Of a stretch of DNA of 60,826 bases, positions 42,086 to 50,436 are shown in pieces. The DNA is from Bradyrhizobium neotropicale (GTDB taxonomy: Bacteria > Pseudomonadota > Alphaproteobacteria > Rhizobiales > Xanthobacteraceae), in assembly GCF_001641695.1 (NCBI RefSeq), contig NZ_LSEF01000041.1:1-60826 (forward strand), given 5' to 3'. The notes beneath the pieces are model-generated. The model saw nothing but the letters and a program-made list of their open reading frames with translations. It was not told the DNA's origin and ran no database searches. Position numbers and translations under genes: made by a program. Position 1 is the first letter of the stretch, and each line of letters starts with the position of its first letter.

Positions 42086-43132
42086 ATGTCTGAAGCGACC
42101 GCCCCCAAGATTCCCGTGACCGTCCTGACCGGCTATCTCGGCGCCGGCAAGACCACGCTTTTGAACCGCATCCTGTCGGAGAACCACGGCAAGAAATACG
42201 CCGTCATCGTCAACGAATTCGGCGAGATCGGCATCGACAACGACCTCATCATCGGCGCCGATGAGGAAGTGTTCGAAATGAACAATGGCTGCATCTGCTG
42301 CACCGTGCGCGGCGATCTCGTGCGCATCATGGAAGGGCTGATGAAGCGCAAGGGCAAGTTCGACGCCATCATCGTCGAGACCACGGGCCTCGCCGATCCG
42401 GCGCCGGTCGCGCAGACATTCTTCGTCGACGAGGACGTGCAGAAGAACGCCCGCCTCGATGCGGTCGTCACGGTCGCGGATGCCAAATGGCTGTCCGACC
42501 GGCTGAAGGATGCGCCCGAGGCCAAGAACCAGATCGCCTTCGCCGACGTGATCGTGCTCAACAAGACCGATCTCGTCACCAAGCCGGAGCTCGCCGAAGT
42601 CGAGGCCCGTATCCGCGGCATCAATCCTTATGCAAAGCTCCACCGCACCGAGCGCTGCTCGGTGGCCTTGGCTGATGTGCTCGATCGCGGCGCGTTCGAT
42701 CTCGACCGTATCCTCGACATCGAGCCGGATTTTCTCGAGGCCGACGATCATGATCACGACCACGATCATCACCATCACGGCCACGACCATCATCACCACC
42801 ACGATCACCACGGCCTGAAGCATTATCACGACGAGGAGATGCAGTCGCTGGCGCTCAAGACCGACAAGCCGCTCGATCCGAACGTGTTCATGCCCTGGCT
42901 GCAGAACCTGGTGCAGATGGAGGGCCAGAAGATCCTGCGTTCCAAGGGTATCCTCGCCTTCCACGACGACGAAGACCGCTATGTCTTCCAGGGCGTGCAC
43001 ATGATGCTGGAGGGCAACCACCAGCGGAAATGGAAGGAAGGCGAGCCGCGCGAAAGCCGCCTCGTCTTCATCGGCCGCGAACTGCCGGAAGAGGCCATCC
43101 GCCAGGGTTTTGAGAGCTGCATCGTCTCGTGA
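42086..43132 (+). CDS. COG0523 GTPase (CobW/ZNG-type zinc metallochaperone)
   Basis: The 348-residue G3E GTPase has Walker A GYLGAGKTT near residue 16, the metal motif C69-I-C71-C72, ETTGLADP as Walker B, and NKTD at 159-162. A run of His and Asp (222-248) adds a zinc buffer before the C-terminal CobW_C domain. Such GTPases deliver zinc to target enzymes under limitation, and many are Zur-regulated, which agrees with the operon. The start is ATG 42086 behind CCGGAG. Its stop overlaps the WD40 gene. Confidence 0.93.
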   Translation: MSEATAPKIPVTVLTGYLGAGKTTLLNRILSENHGKKYAVIVNEFGEIGIDNDLIIGADEEVFEMNNGCICCTVRGDLVRIMEGLMKRKGKFDAIIVETTGLADPAPVAQTFFVDEDVQKNARLDAVVTVADAKWLSDRLKDAPEAKNQIAFADVIVLNKTDLVTKPELAEVEARIRGINPYAKLHRTERCSVALADVLDRGAFDLDRILDIEPDFLEADDHDHDHDHHHHGHDHHHHHDHHGLKHYHDEEMQSLALKTDKPLDPNVFMPWLQNLVQMEGQKILRSKGILAFHDDEDRYVFQGVHMMLEGNHQRKWKEGEPRESRLVFIGRELPEEAIRQGFESCIVS

Positions 43133-44151
43133 TGAAAGAGTTTACACCGGCCCCCGATTCACCCTCGATCGTCTCCGTCACCGACCGGGTCAAACCGGTC
43201 GCGCTCGGGATGGGCGTGACCTCCGTGCATTTCCTCGGCGACCGTGCCGCCTTTGTCGGCGGTGAGGAGAATGTCGCGCTTGTGGATGCGGGCGGTGATG
43301 TCGCCAAGGTTGCCGTTCATAGCGGCGGCATTCTCTCCACCGCATCCGACGGCAAACGCCTCGTCATGGGCGGCGACGACGGCAAGGTCACAGGCCTCGA
43401 TGCCAAGGGCGAGGTGACGCTGCTCGCCACCGATCCGAAGCGGCGCTGGATCGATGCGGTGGCACTGCACGCCGATGGCGCTTTCGCCTGGTCGGCCGGC
43501 AAGACGGCTGTCGTCAAGAGCTGCAAGAACGAGGAGAAATCGATCGAGGTGCCCTCGACCGTCGGCGGTCTTGCGTTCGCGCCAAAGGGCCTGCGGCTCG
43601 CGATCGCGCATTACAATGGCGCGACGCTGTGGTTTCCCAACATGGCGGCCACGGCCGAATTCCTGCCTTGGGCCGGCTCGCATCTCGGCGTCACCTTCAG
43701 CCCCGACAACAAATTCCTGGTTACCGCGATGCACGAGCCGGCGCTGCATGGCTGGCGGCTCGCCGACAACCGGCACATGCGCATGACCGGCTATCCCGGC
43801 CGCGTCCGCTCGATGTCCTGGAGCGCGGGCGGCAAGGCACTGGCGACGTCGGGCGCCGACACCGTGATCCTGTGGCCGTTCGCGAGCAAGGACGGTCCGA
43901 TGGGCAAGGAGCCCGCGATGATCGCGCCGCTCCAGGCGCGCGTGTCGGTGGTTGCTTGCCATCCAAAAAACGACATCCTCGCTGCGGGCTATGGCGACGG
44001 CACCGTGCTGATGGTGCGTCTGGAGGACGGCGCGGAGATCCTGGTCCGCCGCAACGGCACCCCGCCGGTTGCAGCGCTCGCCTGGAACGCCAAGGGCACG
44101 CTGCTCGCCTTTGCGGATGAAAATGGGGACGGCGGCCTTCTGGAGCTTTAA
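43132..44151 (+). CDS. WD40-repeat protein in the zinc operon
   Basis: The 339-residue protein consists of about seven beta-propeller repeats. Readable units include GGILSTASDGKRLVMGGDDG, VGGLAFAPKGLRLAIAHYNG, HLGVTFSPDNKFLVTAMHEP and RSMSWSAGGKALATSGADTV. There is no signal peptide, so it is a cytosolic scaffold. The TGATG overlap with the GTPase suggests that it works with it, perhaps by holding client proteins. The exact role is unknown. Confidence 0.85.
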   Translation: MKEFTPAPDSPSIVSVTDRVKPVALGMGVTSVHFLGDRAAFVGGEENVALVDAGGDVAKVAVHSGGILSTASDGKRLVMGGDDGKVTGLDAKGEVTLLATDPKRRWIDAVALHADGAFAWSAGKTAVVKSCKNEEKSIEVPSTVGGLAFAPKGLRLAIAHYNGATLWFPNMAATAEFLPWAGSHLGVTFSPDNKFLVTAMHEPALHGWRLADNRHMRMTGYPGRVRSMSWSAGGKALATSGADTVILWPFASKDGPMGKEPAMIAPLQARVSVVACHPKNDILAAGYGDGTVLMVRLEDGAEILVRRNGTPPVAALAWNAKGTLLAFADENGDGGLLEL

Positions 44152-44181
44152 TCTGTCATTGTTCTGACCGTATAGGGGGCC

Positions 44182-44898
44182 ATGCGGTTTCTGACGACCT
44201 TCCAGCTTGCTGACTTCGCCGACACCCTGGTCAGCCTGTTCACGGCCTTTGTGCTGGGCACGCTGATCGGCGCCGAGCGGCAATATCGGCAGCGTACCGC
44301 GGGCCTGCGCACCAATGTGCTGGTCGCTGTCGGCGCCGCGGCGTTCGTTGACCTGGCGATGCATCTGACCGGGGCCGACGGTGCGGTGCGGGTGATTTCC
44401 TACGTCGTCTCGGGCATCGGCTTCCTCGGCGCCGGCGTCATCATGAAGCAGGGCATGGACGTGCGCGGTCTCAACACCGCGGCGACCCTGTGGGCCTCGG
44501 CGGCGGTCGGATCCTGCGCCGGCGCGGATCTCGTCGCCCAAGCCGTGCTGCTGACCGTATTCATCATCGCCGGCAACACGCTGCTGCGGCCTCTGGTCAA
44601 CGCCATCAACCGTATCCCGCTGAACGAGAAGGCCCTGGAGGCGACCTATTATTTCAAGCTCGCGGTTGCGACCGACGCCTTGCCCGACATGCGCGACCGT
44701 TTGGTCGACAAGCTCGAGGTCGCCAAATATCCGGTGGCCGATGTCGACGTGGTCGAGATCGGGGACGACAATCTGGAGATCGTCGCAAAGCTGGTTGCGA
44801 CCGCGGTCGATCCGAACGAACTGAACGCGGTGGCGACCGACCTCCAGCACCTGCCGGGCGTGCGGCACGCCACCTGGGAAGTCAGCACCACCGAGTGA
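44182..44898 (+). CDS. MgtC/SapB family membrane protein
   Basis: The 238-residue protein has four or five helices in its N-terminal half, with the MgtC motif LGTLIGAERQYRQRTAGLRTN near residue 29 and VVSGIGFLGAGVIMKQG near 75. The C-terminal ~90 residues form a soluble ACT-like domain (VADVDVVEIGDDNLEIVAKL). MgtC proteins affect magnesium limitation responses and F-ATPase control; the function here is by family only. ATG 44182 follows AGGGGG. It may be read through from the zinc operon (30 bp gap). Confidence 0.88.
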   Translation: MRFLTTFQLADFADTLVSLFTAFVLGTLIGAERQYRQRTAGLRTNVLVAVGAAAFVDLAMHLTGADGAVRVISYVVSGIGFLGAGVIMKQGMDVRGLNTAATLWASAAVGSCAGADLVAQAVLLTVFIIAGNTLLRPLVNAINRIPLNEKALEATYYFKLAVATDALPDMRDRLVDKLEVAKYPVADVDVVEIGDDNLEIVAKLVATAVDPNELNAVATDLQHLPGVRHATWEVSTTE

Positions 44899-44984
44899 CG
44901 CGACGTTCCGGCGCGCGAGCGCGTGGTTCCCGGCTGGTCGGGTGCGGAACCGCGCTTCCTTGAATTCGTTGATCTCCTGAATGA

Positions 44985-45344
44985 GTGACGGTGATCGACA
45001 TGCCCGGCAACCAGGATAAACGCGGACTGAAAATTGACCTGATGGTCGCCTGCTCGCTGTTTGCGGCGGGCGTGGTGATATCGGGCCTGTCACTGGCGCA
45101 GATCCGGGCCGAGTATCGGATGCAGACGGCGCAGGCGACGGGACCACTCCAGGGCAAACCGTCCGACGATCAGGACAAAACTCCCGCGCAATCAAAGCCC
45201 GGCGGCGAGCGCCCGACCACGCCCGCGCCCGAGCCCGCACGCCCTGATCCGCAGACGCAGGGGGCGGCGAAGCCAGTCCTGCCGCAGGCCCCTGCCGAGA
45301 AGATCGCCCCGCCGATCAAGGAGCCGCCGACCAAGGAGAAGTAG
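44985..45344 (+). CDS. Hypothetical protein with one membrane helix and Pro-rich tail
   Basis: The 119-residue product has a membrane helix near residues 19-42 (DLMVACSLFAAGVVISGLSL) and a Pro/Lys/Glu/Ala-rich C-terminus of about 60 residues, which would be periplasmic and disordered. GTG 44985 or ATG 45000 could be the start. It has no recognised family. A tail of this kind may span the periplasm or bind peptidoglycan. It ends before repeat R3, which separates it from the convergent homospermidine synthase gene. Confidence 0.6.
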   Translation: MTVIDMPGNQDKRGLKIDLMVACSLFAAGVVISGLSLAQIRAEYRMQTAQATGPLQGKPSDDQDKTPAQSKPGGERPTTPAPEPARPDPQTQGAAKPVLPQAPAEKIAPPIKEPPTKEK

Positions 45345-45356
45345 GTTTCTCCGCCA

Positions 45357-45458
45357 TCATTCCGGGGCGCGCGTAGCGCGAGCACGGAATCCATGCATCC
45401 ACACGTACTGCCGCTCGATGGATTCCGGGCTCGCGCCAAGTGGCGCACCCCGGAATGA
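45357..45458. repeat. 104-bp palindromic repeat (R3)
   Basis: TCATTCCGGGG at the left end and CCCCGGAATGA at the right end are exact inverted repeats. The inner AATCCATGCATC and GATGGATT arms form a second stem. It belongs to the same family as R2, R4 and R5 and lies between convergent genes. Confidence 0.85.
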
Positions 45459-45477
45459 CGGGTGGAGGGAGCGCGCC

Positions 45478-46920
45478 TCAGCGCACCAGGATATTCCGGA
45501 ACTGCCAGGGATCGCTCGTATCGATATCTTCCGGAAACAGTCCCGGACGATCCGTCAGCGGCGTCCAGTCGGTGTAGAAACCCTTCACCGGTCCGAGATA
45601 CGGCATCTGGATTTCAAGCAGACGATCGAAATCCATCTCGTCGGCTTCGACGATGCCTTCGTTCGGGTTTTCCAGCGCCCACACCATGCCGGCGAGCACG
45701 GCGGAGGTCACTTGCAGGCCGGTCGCGTTCTGATAGGGCGCGAGTTTGCGGGTCTCTTCGATGGAGAGCTGCGAGCCGTACCAGTAGGCATTGTTGTCAT
45801 GGCCGAACAGCAGCACGCCGAGTTCGTCGATGCCATCGACGATTTCGTTCTCATCGAGAATGTGGTGCTTTTCCTGCATCTTCGCTGCGCGGCCGAACAT
45901 TTCATGCAGCGACAGCACGGCATCGTCGGCCGGATGGTAGGCATAGTGGCAGGTCGGCCGATAGATCGCCGTGCCCGATGCGTCACGCACCGTGAAGTAA
46001 TCGGAGATCGAGATCGACTCGTTGTGGGTAACGAGGAAGCCATACTGCGCGCCACGGGTCGGGCACCAGGTGCGCACGCGCGTGTTGGCGCCCGGCTGCA
46101 TCAGATAGATGGCGGCGCCGCAGCCGGCTTCGTGGGTGCGCGCATTCTCGGGCATCCATTTTTCATGGGTGCCCCAACCGAGTTCGGACGGCTGCACGCC
46201 TTCCGACAGGAAGCCTTCCACCGACCAGGTGTTGACGAAGACATCGGGCTCCTTCGGCGACTTGGAGCGCTGGGTGTCGCGTTCGGCGATATGGATGCCC
46301 TTGACGCCGGCCTGCCGCATCAAGTCCGCCCATTCGGCTTTGGTCTTCGGCTTGGGAGCATTGAGCTTCAGATCGGCGGCGACATTGAGTAGCGCCTGCT
46401 TGACGAAAAAGGAGACCATGCCGGGATTGGCGCCACAGCAGGAGACGGCCGTCGTCGAGCCCGCGGGGCGCGCCTTCTTGGCGGCGAGCGTCACTTCGCG
46501 CAGGGCGTAGTTGGAGCGCGCTTCCGGGCCCTTCGATGAATCGAAATAGAAGCCGAGCCAGGGCTCGTTGACGGTGTCGATATAAAGCGCGCCGAGCTCG
46601 TTGCAGAGCTCCATGATGTCGGTCGAGCCGGTATCGACCGAGAGATTGACGCAAAAACCCTGGCCGCCGCCTTCAGTGAGCAGCGGGGTCAGCAGTTCGC
46701 GATAATTGTCCTTGGTCACGCCCTTCTGGATGAAGCGTACGTTGTGCTTCTCGCAATGCGCCTTGCGGCCCTCGTCCTTGGGGTCGATCACGGTGATGCG
46801 CGACTTGTCGTAATCGAGATGCCGCTCGATCATCGGCAACGTGCCTTTGCCGATGGAGCCGAAGCCGACCATGACGATGGGGCCGGTGATCTTCGCGTAG
46901 ATCTGCGAGGCGGGGCTCAT
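45478..46920 (-). CDS. hss: Homospermidine synthase
   Basis: The 480-residue enzyme starts at ATG 46920 behind GGAG. It matches the bacterial homospermidine synthase family in length and motifs: GPIVMVGFGSIGKGTLP near residue 13 is the NAD-binding site. TVNEPWLGFYFD, SCCGANPGMVSFF and WGTHEKWMPENA belong to the active-site region. It condenses two putrescines (or putrescine with spermidine) into homospermidine, an NAD-dependent step without net oxidation. Homospermidine is a major polyamine in rhizobia. It is the last gene of the minus-strand block that begins with ornithine decarboxylase. Confidence 0.95.
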   Translation of the reverse strand: MSPASQIYAKITGPIVMVGFGSIGKGTLPMIERHLDYDKSRITVIDPKDEGRKAHCEKHNVRFIQKGVTKDNYRELLTPLLTEGGGQGFCVNLSVDTGSTDIMELCNELGALYIDTVNEPWLGFYFDSSKGPEARSNYALREVTLAAKKARPAGSTTAVSCCGANPGMVSFFVKQALLNVAADLKLNAPKPKTKAEWADLMRQAGVKGIHIAERDTQRSKSPKEPDVFVNTWSVEGFLSEGVQPSELGWGTHEKWMPENARTHEAGCGAAIYLMQPGANTRVRTWCPTRGAQYGFLVTHNESISISDYFTVRDASGTAIYRPTCHYAYHPADDAVLSLHEMFGRAAKMQEKHHILDENEIVDGIDELGVLLFGHDNNAYWYGSQLSIEETRKLAPYQNATGLQVTSAVLAGMVWALENPNEGIVEADEMDFDRLLEIQMPYLGPVKGFYTDWTPLTDRPGLFPEDIDTSDPWQFRNILVR

Positions 46921-46974
46921 CAAGTATCTCCAGGAGACGGTCTAAGTGAACGGTCTAGGTTGGGTGTTGGTGGG

Positions 46975-47361
46975 TCAGGTGCGGCGCTTCGCGGTCACTT
47001 CGATCTCGACCTTCATCTCGGGCTTGTAGAGTGCCGAGACGACGAGCAGCGTGGCCGCCGGGCGGATCTCGCCGAGGACTGCGCCGCAGACGGCGAAATG
47101 CGCGTCCGCGTCCCTGGCGTCGGTGAGGTAGTAGGTCGCGCGGACGATGTCGGCCATCTCGAAGCCGCCCTCCTTCAGGGCGGATTCGATGGTCTTGAAG
47201 CAGTTGCGTGACTGGCTCGTGACATCGGCCGGCATGCTCATCGTCGCGTAGTCGTAGCCGGTGGTTCCCGCGACGAAGGCGAAGTCGCCGTCGATCACGG
47301 CACGGCTGTAGCCCGCGGTCTTCTCGAATGGGGAGCCGGTGGAAATCAGGCGACGGGACAT
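46975..47361 (-). CDS. RidA family (YjgF) deaminase
   Basis: The 128-residue RidA-like protein carries the strands of the YjgF trimer, with GDFAFVAGTTGYDY near residue 25, the conserved Arg in EIRPAATLLVV near 101, and EIEVTAKR at the end. RidA proteins deaminate reactive enamines and imines. Its place 55 bp before homospermidine synthase is notable because that enzyme passes through an imine intermediate. It could remove leaked imine products. The ATG is at 47361. Confidence 0.9.
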   Translation of the reverse strand: MSRRLISTGSPFEKTAGYSRAVIDGDFAFVAGTTGYDYATMSMPADVTSQSRNCFKTIESALKEGGFEMADIVRATYYLTDARDADAHFAVCGAVLGEIRPAATLLVVSALYKPEMKVEIEVTAKRRT

Positions 47362-47508
47362 GGTGCTGGACCTCGGCTGAAGGGGATGTTTCGCGGGTTA
47401 AAGGGCGTTTCCGGGGGGCGCGCAACCCCAAAGGAGCGGGGATTAGCTCAGGCGCGGCCGGGCATCGCCGCGGTATGCGGCTTCGGTCTTCGCCATCATG
47501 GCAATCCC

Positions 47509-48096
47509 TTAGGCCGCGTGTGCTTGGAGGGCGCGAACCGCCCTCCGTTTGGGCAAGATAGCGCCGGTCGCAACGACCATCCCGGACGCGCCATCGAGCG
47601 CGCCCGCGGTGAATTCGAGCGCCAGCAGGCGGTCGCGTTCGAACGGGCCGGGCAGCGAGAGCTCGCCGGTCTTCTCGCCCGAGAAGCCGAAGCGGGCGTA
47701 GTAGGGGGCATCGCCGAGCAGGATCACGGCAGCATGCCCGCGCGCCCGGGCGGCGGCCAGCGCTTGATGCATCAGCGCGGCGCCGATCCCGAGCTCGCGG
47801 CAGGCAGGGTCGACCGCAAGCGGTCCGAGGACCAAAGCGGCCCTGCCTCCGGCGCTGACATGCCACAGCCGCACGGTACCCACGAGCTTCCCCTCGCGCA
47901 CAGCCGACAGCGCAAGGCCGGCGGCGGGTGCGCGTCCGTCGCGCAGGCGCTGACAGGTGCGGCCATGGCGGTTCTCGCCAAAGCAGGCATCGAGCAGCGC
48001 TTCACGCATCGCAACGTCGGCAGCACGCTCCGCACGGATCGCGAACGGAGCGGCTTTCGAGGTGAGGGAGACCTGTGGCTTCCGAAGAGCAGTCAT
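47509..48096 (-). CDS. GNAT family N-acetyltransferase (polyamine block)
   Basis: The 195-residue GNAT has LGPLAVDPACRELGIGAALMHQ near residue 91 as the acetyl-CoA motif, followed by VILLGDAPYYARFGFS as motif B. It resembles GCN5-type enzymes annotated as putative acetyltransferases in rhizobia. Its place between ornithine decarboxylase and RidA suggests a substrate in polyamine metabolism, but that is by context only. ATG 48096 has no strong ribosome site. Confidence 0.85.
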   Translation of the reverse strand: MTALRKPQVSLTSKAAPFAIRAERAADVAMREALLDACFGENRHGRTCQRLRDGRAPAAGLALSAVREGKLVGTVRLWHVSAGGRAALVLGPLAVDPACRELGIGAALMHQALAAARARGHAAVILLGDAPYYARFGFSGEKTGELSLPGPFERDRLLALEFTAGALDGASGMVVATGAILPKRRAVRALQAHAA

Positions 48097-48228
48097 GACA
48101 CGTCAGTCCCCGCTTGAACCCACGGGCCCGAAGGCTCGCCGGTCCAAGGCGTCGTCAGAAATCGAAGATGTCAGGGAGGAGCCGGCACGGCCGGCTCCCG
48201 GTTCATCGAGCCTCGAAAAGGAGGCGGA

Positions 48229-49371
48229 TCAGATGTGGTAGGTCCTCAGCGGCGGGATGCCGTTGAACGCCACCGACGAGTAGGTCGACGTATAGGCCCC
48301 GGTCCCTTCGATCAGCACCTTGTCGCCGATCTCGAGCGTGACGGGGAGCGGATACGGGTTCTTCTCGTACAGCACGTCGGCGGAATCGCAGGTTGGCCCT
48401 GCGAGCACGCACGGCGTCATGTCCGCCCCGTCATGCGGGGTGCGGATGGCGTAGCGGATCGACTCGTCCATGGTCTCGGCGAGACCGCCGAACTTGCCGA
48501 TGTCCAGGTACACCCAGCGCACCTCGTCCTCGTCGCTCTTCTTCGAGATGAGCACGACCTCGGACTCGATGATGCCGGCATTGCCCACCATGCCGCGACC
48601 CGGCTCGATGATGGTTTCCGGAATCTGGTTGCCGAAGTGCTTGCGCAGTGCGCGGAAGATCGAGCGGCCGTAGGTGACGACCGGCGGCACGTCCTTCAGG
48701 TACTTGGTCGGGAAGCCCCCGCCCATGTTGACCATGGAGAGGTTGATGCCGCGCTCGGCGCAGTCGCGGAACACCTGCGAGGCCATCGCCAGCGCGCGGT
48801 CCCACGCCTTCACCTTGCGCTGCTGCGAGCCGACATGGAAGGAGATGCCGCACGGCTCGAGGCCCAGACGCTTGGCGACGTCGAGCACCTCGACCGCCAT
48901 CTCCGGGTCGCAGCCGAACTTGCGCGACAGCGGCCACTCGGCGCCGGCGCAGTCGTAGAGGATGCGGCAGAACACCTTCGCGCCGGGGGCGGCACGGGCG
49001 ACCTTCTCGACCTCGGCGGCGCAATCGACCGCGAACAGGCGAATGCCGAGCGCGAAGGCGCGCGCGATGTCGCGCTCCTTCTTGATCGTGTTGCCGAAGG
49101 AGATGCGGTCGGGCGTCGCGCCCGCGGCCAGCGCCATCTCGATCTCGGCGACCGTTGCGGTGTCGAAGCAGGAGCCCATGGAGGCGAGCAGGGACAGCAC
49201 TTCCGGCGCCGGGTTCGCCTTCACGGCGTAGAACACGCGGCTGTCGGGCAGCGCCTTGGCAAAGCTCTGGTAATTGTCGCGCACGACCTCGAGGTCGACG
49301 ACGAGGCACGGCTCGGTGTCGAGGCCTTCGCTGCTGCGGTTGCGCAGGAATTCCCTGATGCGATCGGTCAT
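48229..49371 (-). CDS. Ornithine/lysine decarboxylase, alanine-racemase-fold type
   Basis: The 380-residue PLP enzyme starts at ATG 49371 behind GGAGGG. K51 in FYAVKANPAPE binds PLP, HVGSQ supplies the stacking His, GGGFP and EPGRGMVG bind the phosphate, and CDSADVLYE near residue 333 holds the catalytic Cys. It is the eukaryote-like ODC type found in alphaproteobacteria. It converts ornithine (possibly also lysine) to putrescine for homospermidine synthase encoded 1.3 kb downstream. A long leader of 670 bp precedes it, likely regulatory. Confidence 0.93.
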   Translation of the reverse strand: MTDRIREFLRNRSSEGLDTEPCLVVDLEVVRDNYQSFAKALPDSRVFYAVKANPAPEVLSLLASMGSCFDTATVAEIEMALAAGATPDRISFGNTIKKERDIARAFALGIRLFAVDCAAEVEKVARAAPGAKVFCRILYDCAGAEWPLSRKFGCDPEMAVEVLDVAKRLGLEPCGISFHVGSQQRKVKAWDRALAMASQVFRDCAERGINLSMVNMGGGFPTKYLKDVPPVVTYGRSIFRALRKHFGNQIPETIIEPGRGMVGNAGIIESEVVLISKKSDEDEVRWVYLDIGKFGGLAETMDESIRYAIRTPHDGADMTPCVLAGPTCDSADVLYEKNPYPLPVTLEIGDKVLIEGTGAYTSTYSSVAFNGIPPLRTYHI

Positions 49372-50044
49372 AGCACCCTCCAAACGGCCCCAGCGACGGA
49401 GCCCGTTCAAAATGTTCTCGGACAAGGGTGCTTTGCCGCTGCCGCACGATGGAGACGCGACAGGGCCAAGAACCCTAGACCGAATTGTGCTGCCGTGGAT
49501 TGGTTGGGAATTTTCCCGCCCGCTCACCTGGCAATGAAGGACAAGCCTTTTCAGTAGCCCGCGCCGGCGTTGGAATGCCGGTAGAGACCAAAAAAGCCCG
49601 ATCCGTCGTTGCTTTAAGTCGCGTCCCCCGTTGAGAACGAGGTGCGCCGGTTCGCCTCCGGCTGCCAGTCACGGTTGCAAAGAGCGAAGTCACCTTCGAC
49701 ATGGCATCTCTTTGAGAGAGATGCTGGACGCTTCGGGTTTGCTTCGGTCTTGGACTTCTTCAGTCTGCCGACTTCTGCACTTCCGAAGAGCCCCTCGGCT
49801 TCTTCACCCCTTGGCGGCTGTCCGGCCTCTTGTCCGGATACCTACCGACTGACACACGACCACAGGCACGTGCGAAATTGGGCAAGTCCGCACATAAGCG
49901 TTTTGACTCGGCTTCGCAAGAATTTTTTTAGGCTGAGGACAGAATTGCCTAACATCTGCTTGCGCTGTGATGCGCAAGCGACGCTCAAGATGAACAGGCG
50001 TTAAGTTCTCTGCGCGGCGCGCGTGTCGCTCGCGCGCGTGTGCG
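49372..50044 (-). promoter_or_regulatory. Long leader region of the decarboxylase gene, candidate speF-type RNA
   Basis: The 670-bp gap upstream of the decarboxylase holds several structural signals on the minus strand. GCATCTCT (49704-49711) and AGAGATGC (49717-49724) form an 8-bp hairpin directly before an ATG at 49702 that opens a 75-codon frame (to 49475). A run of six U follows at 49595-49590. In alphaproteobacteria, ornithine decarboxylase genes are known to have a conserved speF leader RNA. The sequence has the right position but I cannot verify the consensus. Plus-strand frames here look noncoding. Confidence 0.45.
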
Positions 50045-50299
50045 TCAGATGCGCTTGATGAAGGGCTCGACGCGCTGAGCTGCGCGGATGAAGGCGGTCA
50101 TCACGAGCACGCCGAGTGCGAACAGCGCGGCCTGGAGGATGTGCGCGCCCTGGTCGCCGAGCCCGAACAGGATCGCGAGCGCCCAGCCGCCGGCGAACGC
50201 CGCGCCAAACACCTCCGCGCCGATCAGGATGGCGGCGCTGATGACGGTGATGACGCTGCGCCAGACGATCTGGCGGGAGGAAGAGGCAGGCGCGTTCAT
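50045..50299 (-). CDS. Small membrane protein, two or three helices
   Basis: The 84-residue protein starts at ATG 50299. Hydrophobic segments lie near residues 13-30 (WRSVITVISAAILIGAEV), 31-48 and 56-73 (LQAALFALGVLVMTAFIRAA). The C-terminus is basic (RVEPFIKRI). No family is recognised. The frame is open further upstream, but it overlaps the promoter of the peptidase gene. It lies between the decarboxylase leader and the peptidase and appears to be transcribed alone. Confidence 0.7.
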   Translation of the reverse strand: MNAPASSSRQIVWRSVITVISAAILIGAEVFGAAFAGGWALAILFGLGDQGAHILQAALFALGVLVMTAFIRAAQRVEPFIKRI

Positions 50300-50436
50300 A
50301 GGCAAAAGGTCCGTGGTCTGGGAGGGCCGCAATCTCCCCGAAAAGGCGGCCGGGAGCAAGGGCAAAAGGCCCAAAAAAGCCCCATGGCGTGCTATAGCTG
50401 GCCGCAACAAACCAGCTCAAAAAAACGGGACCAACG

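Noticed and set aside
47430..47500. tRNA-like start (GGGGATTAGCTCAG)
   Set aside because: The D-arm resemblance is isolated. No anticodon arm, T-arm (GTTCGANTC) or acceptor pairing follows.
49642..50004. Plus-strand 120-codon frame in the decarboxylase leader
   Set aside because: Composition is irregular, no ribosome site is seen, and the region is better explained as a minus-strand leader.
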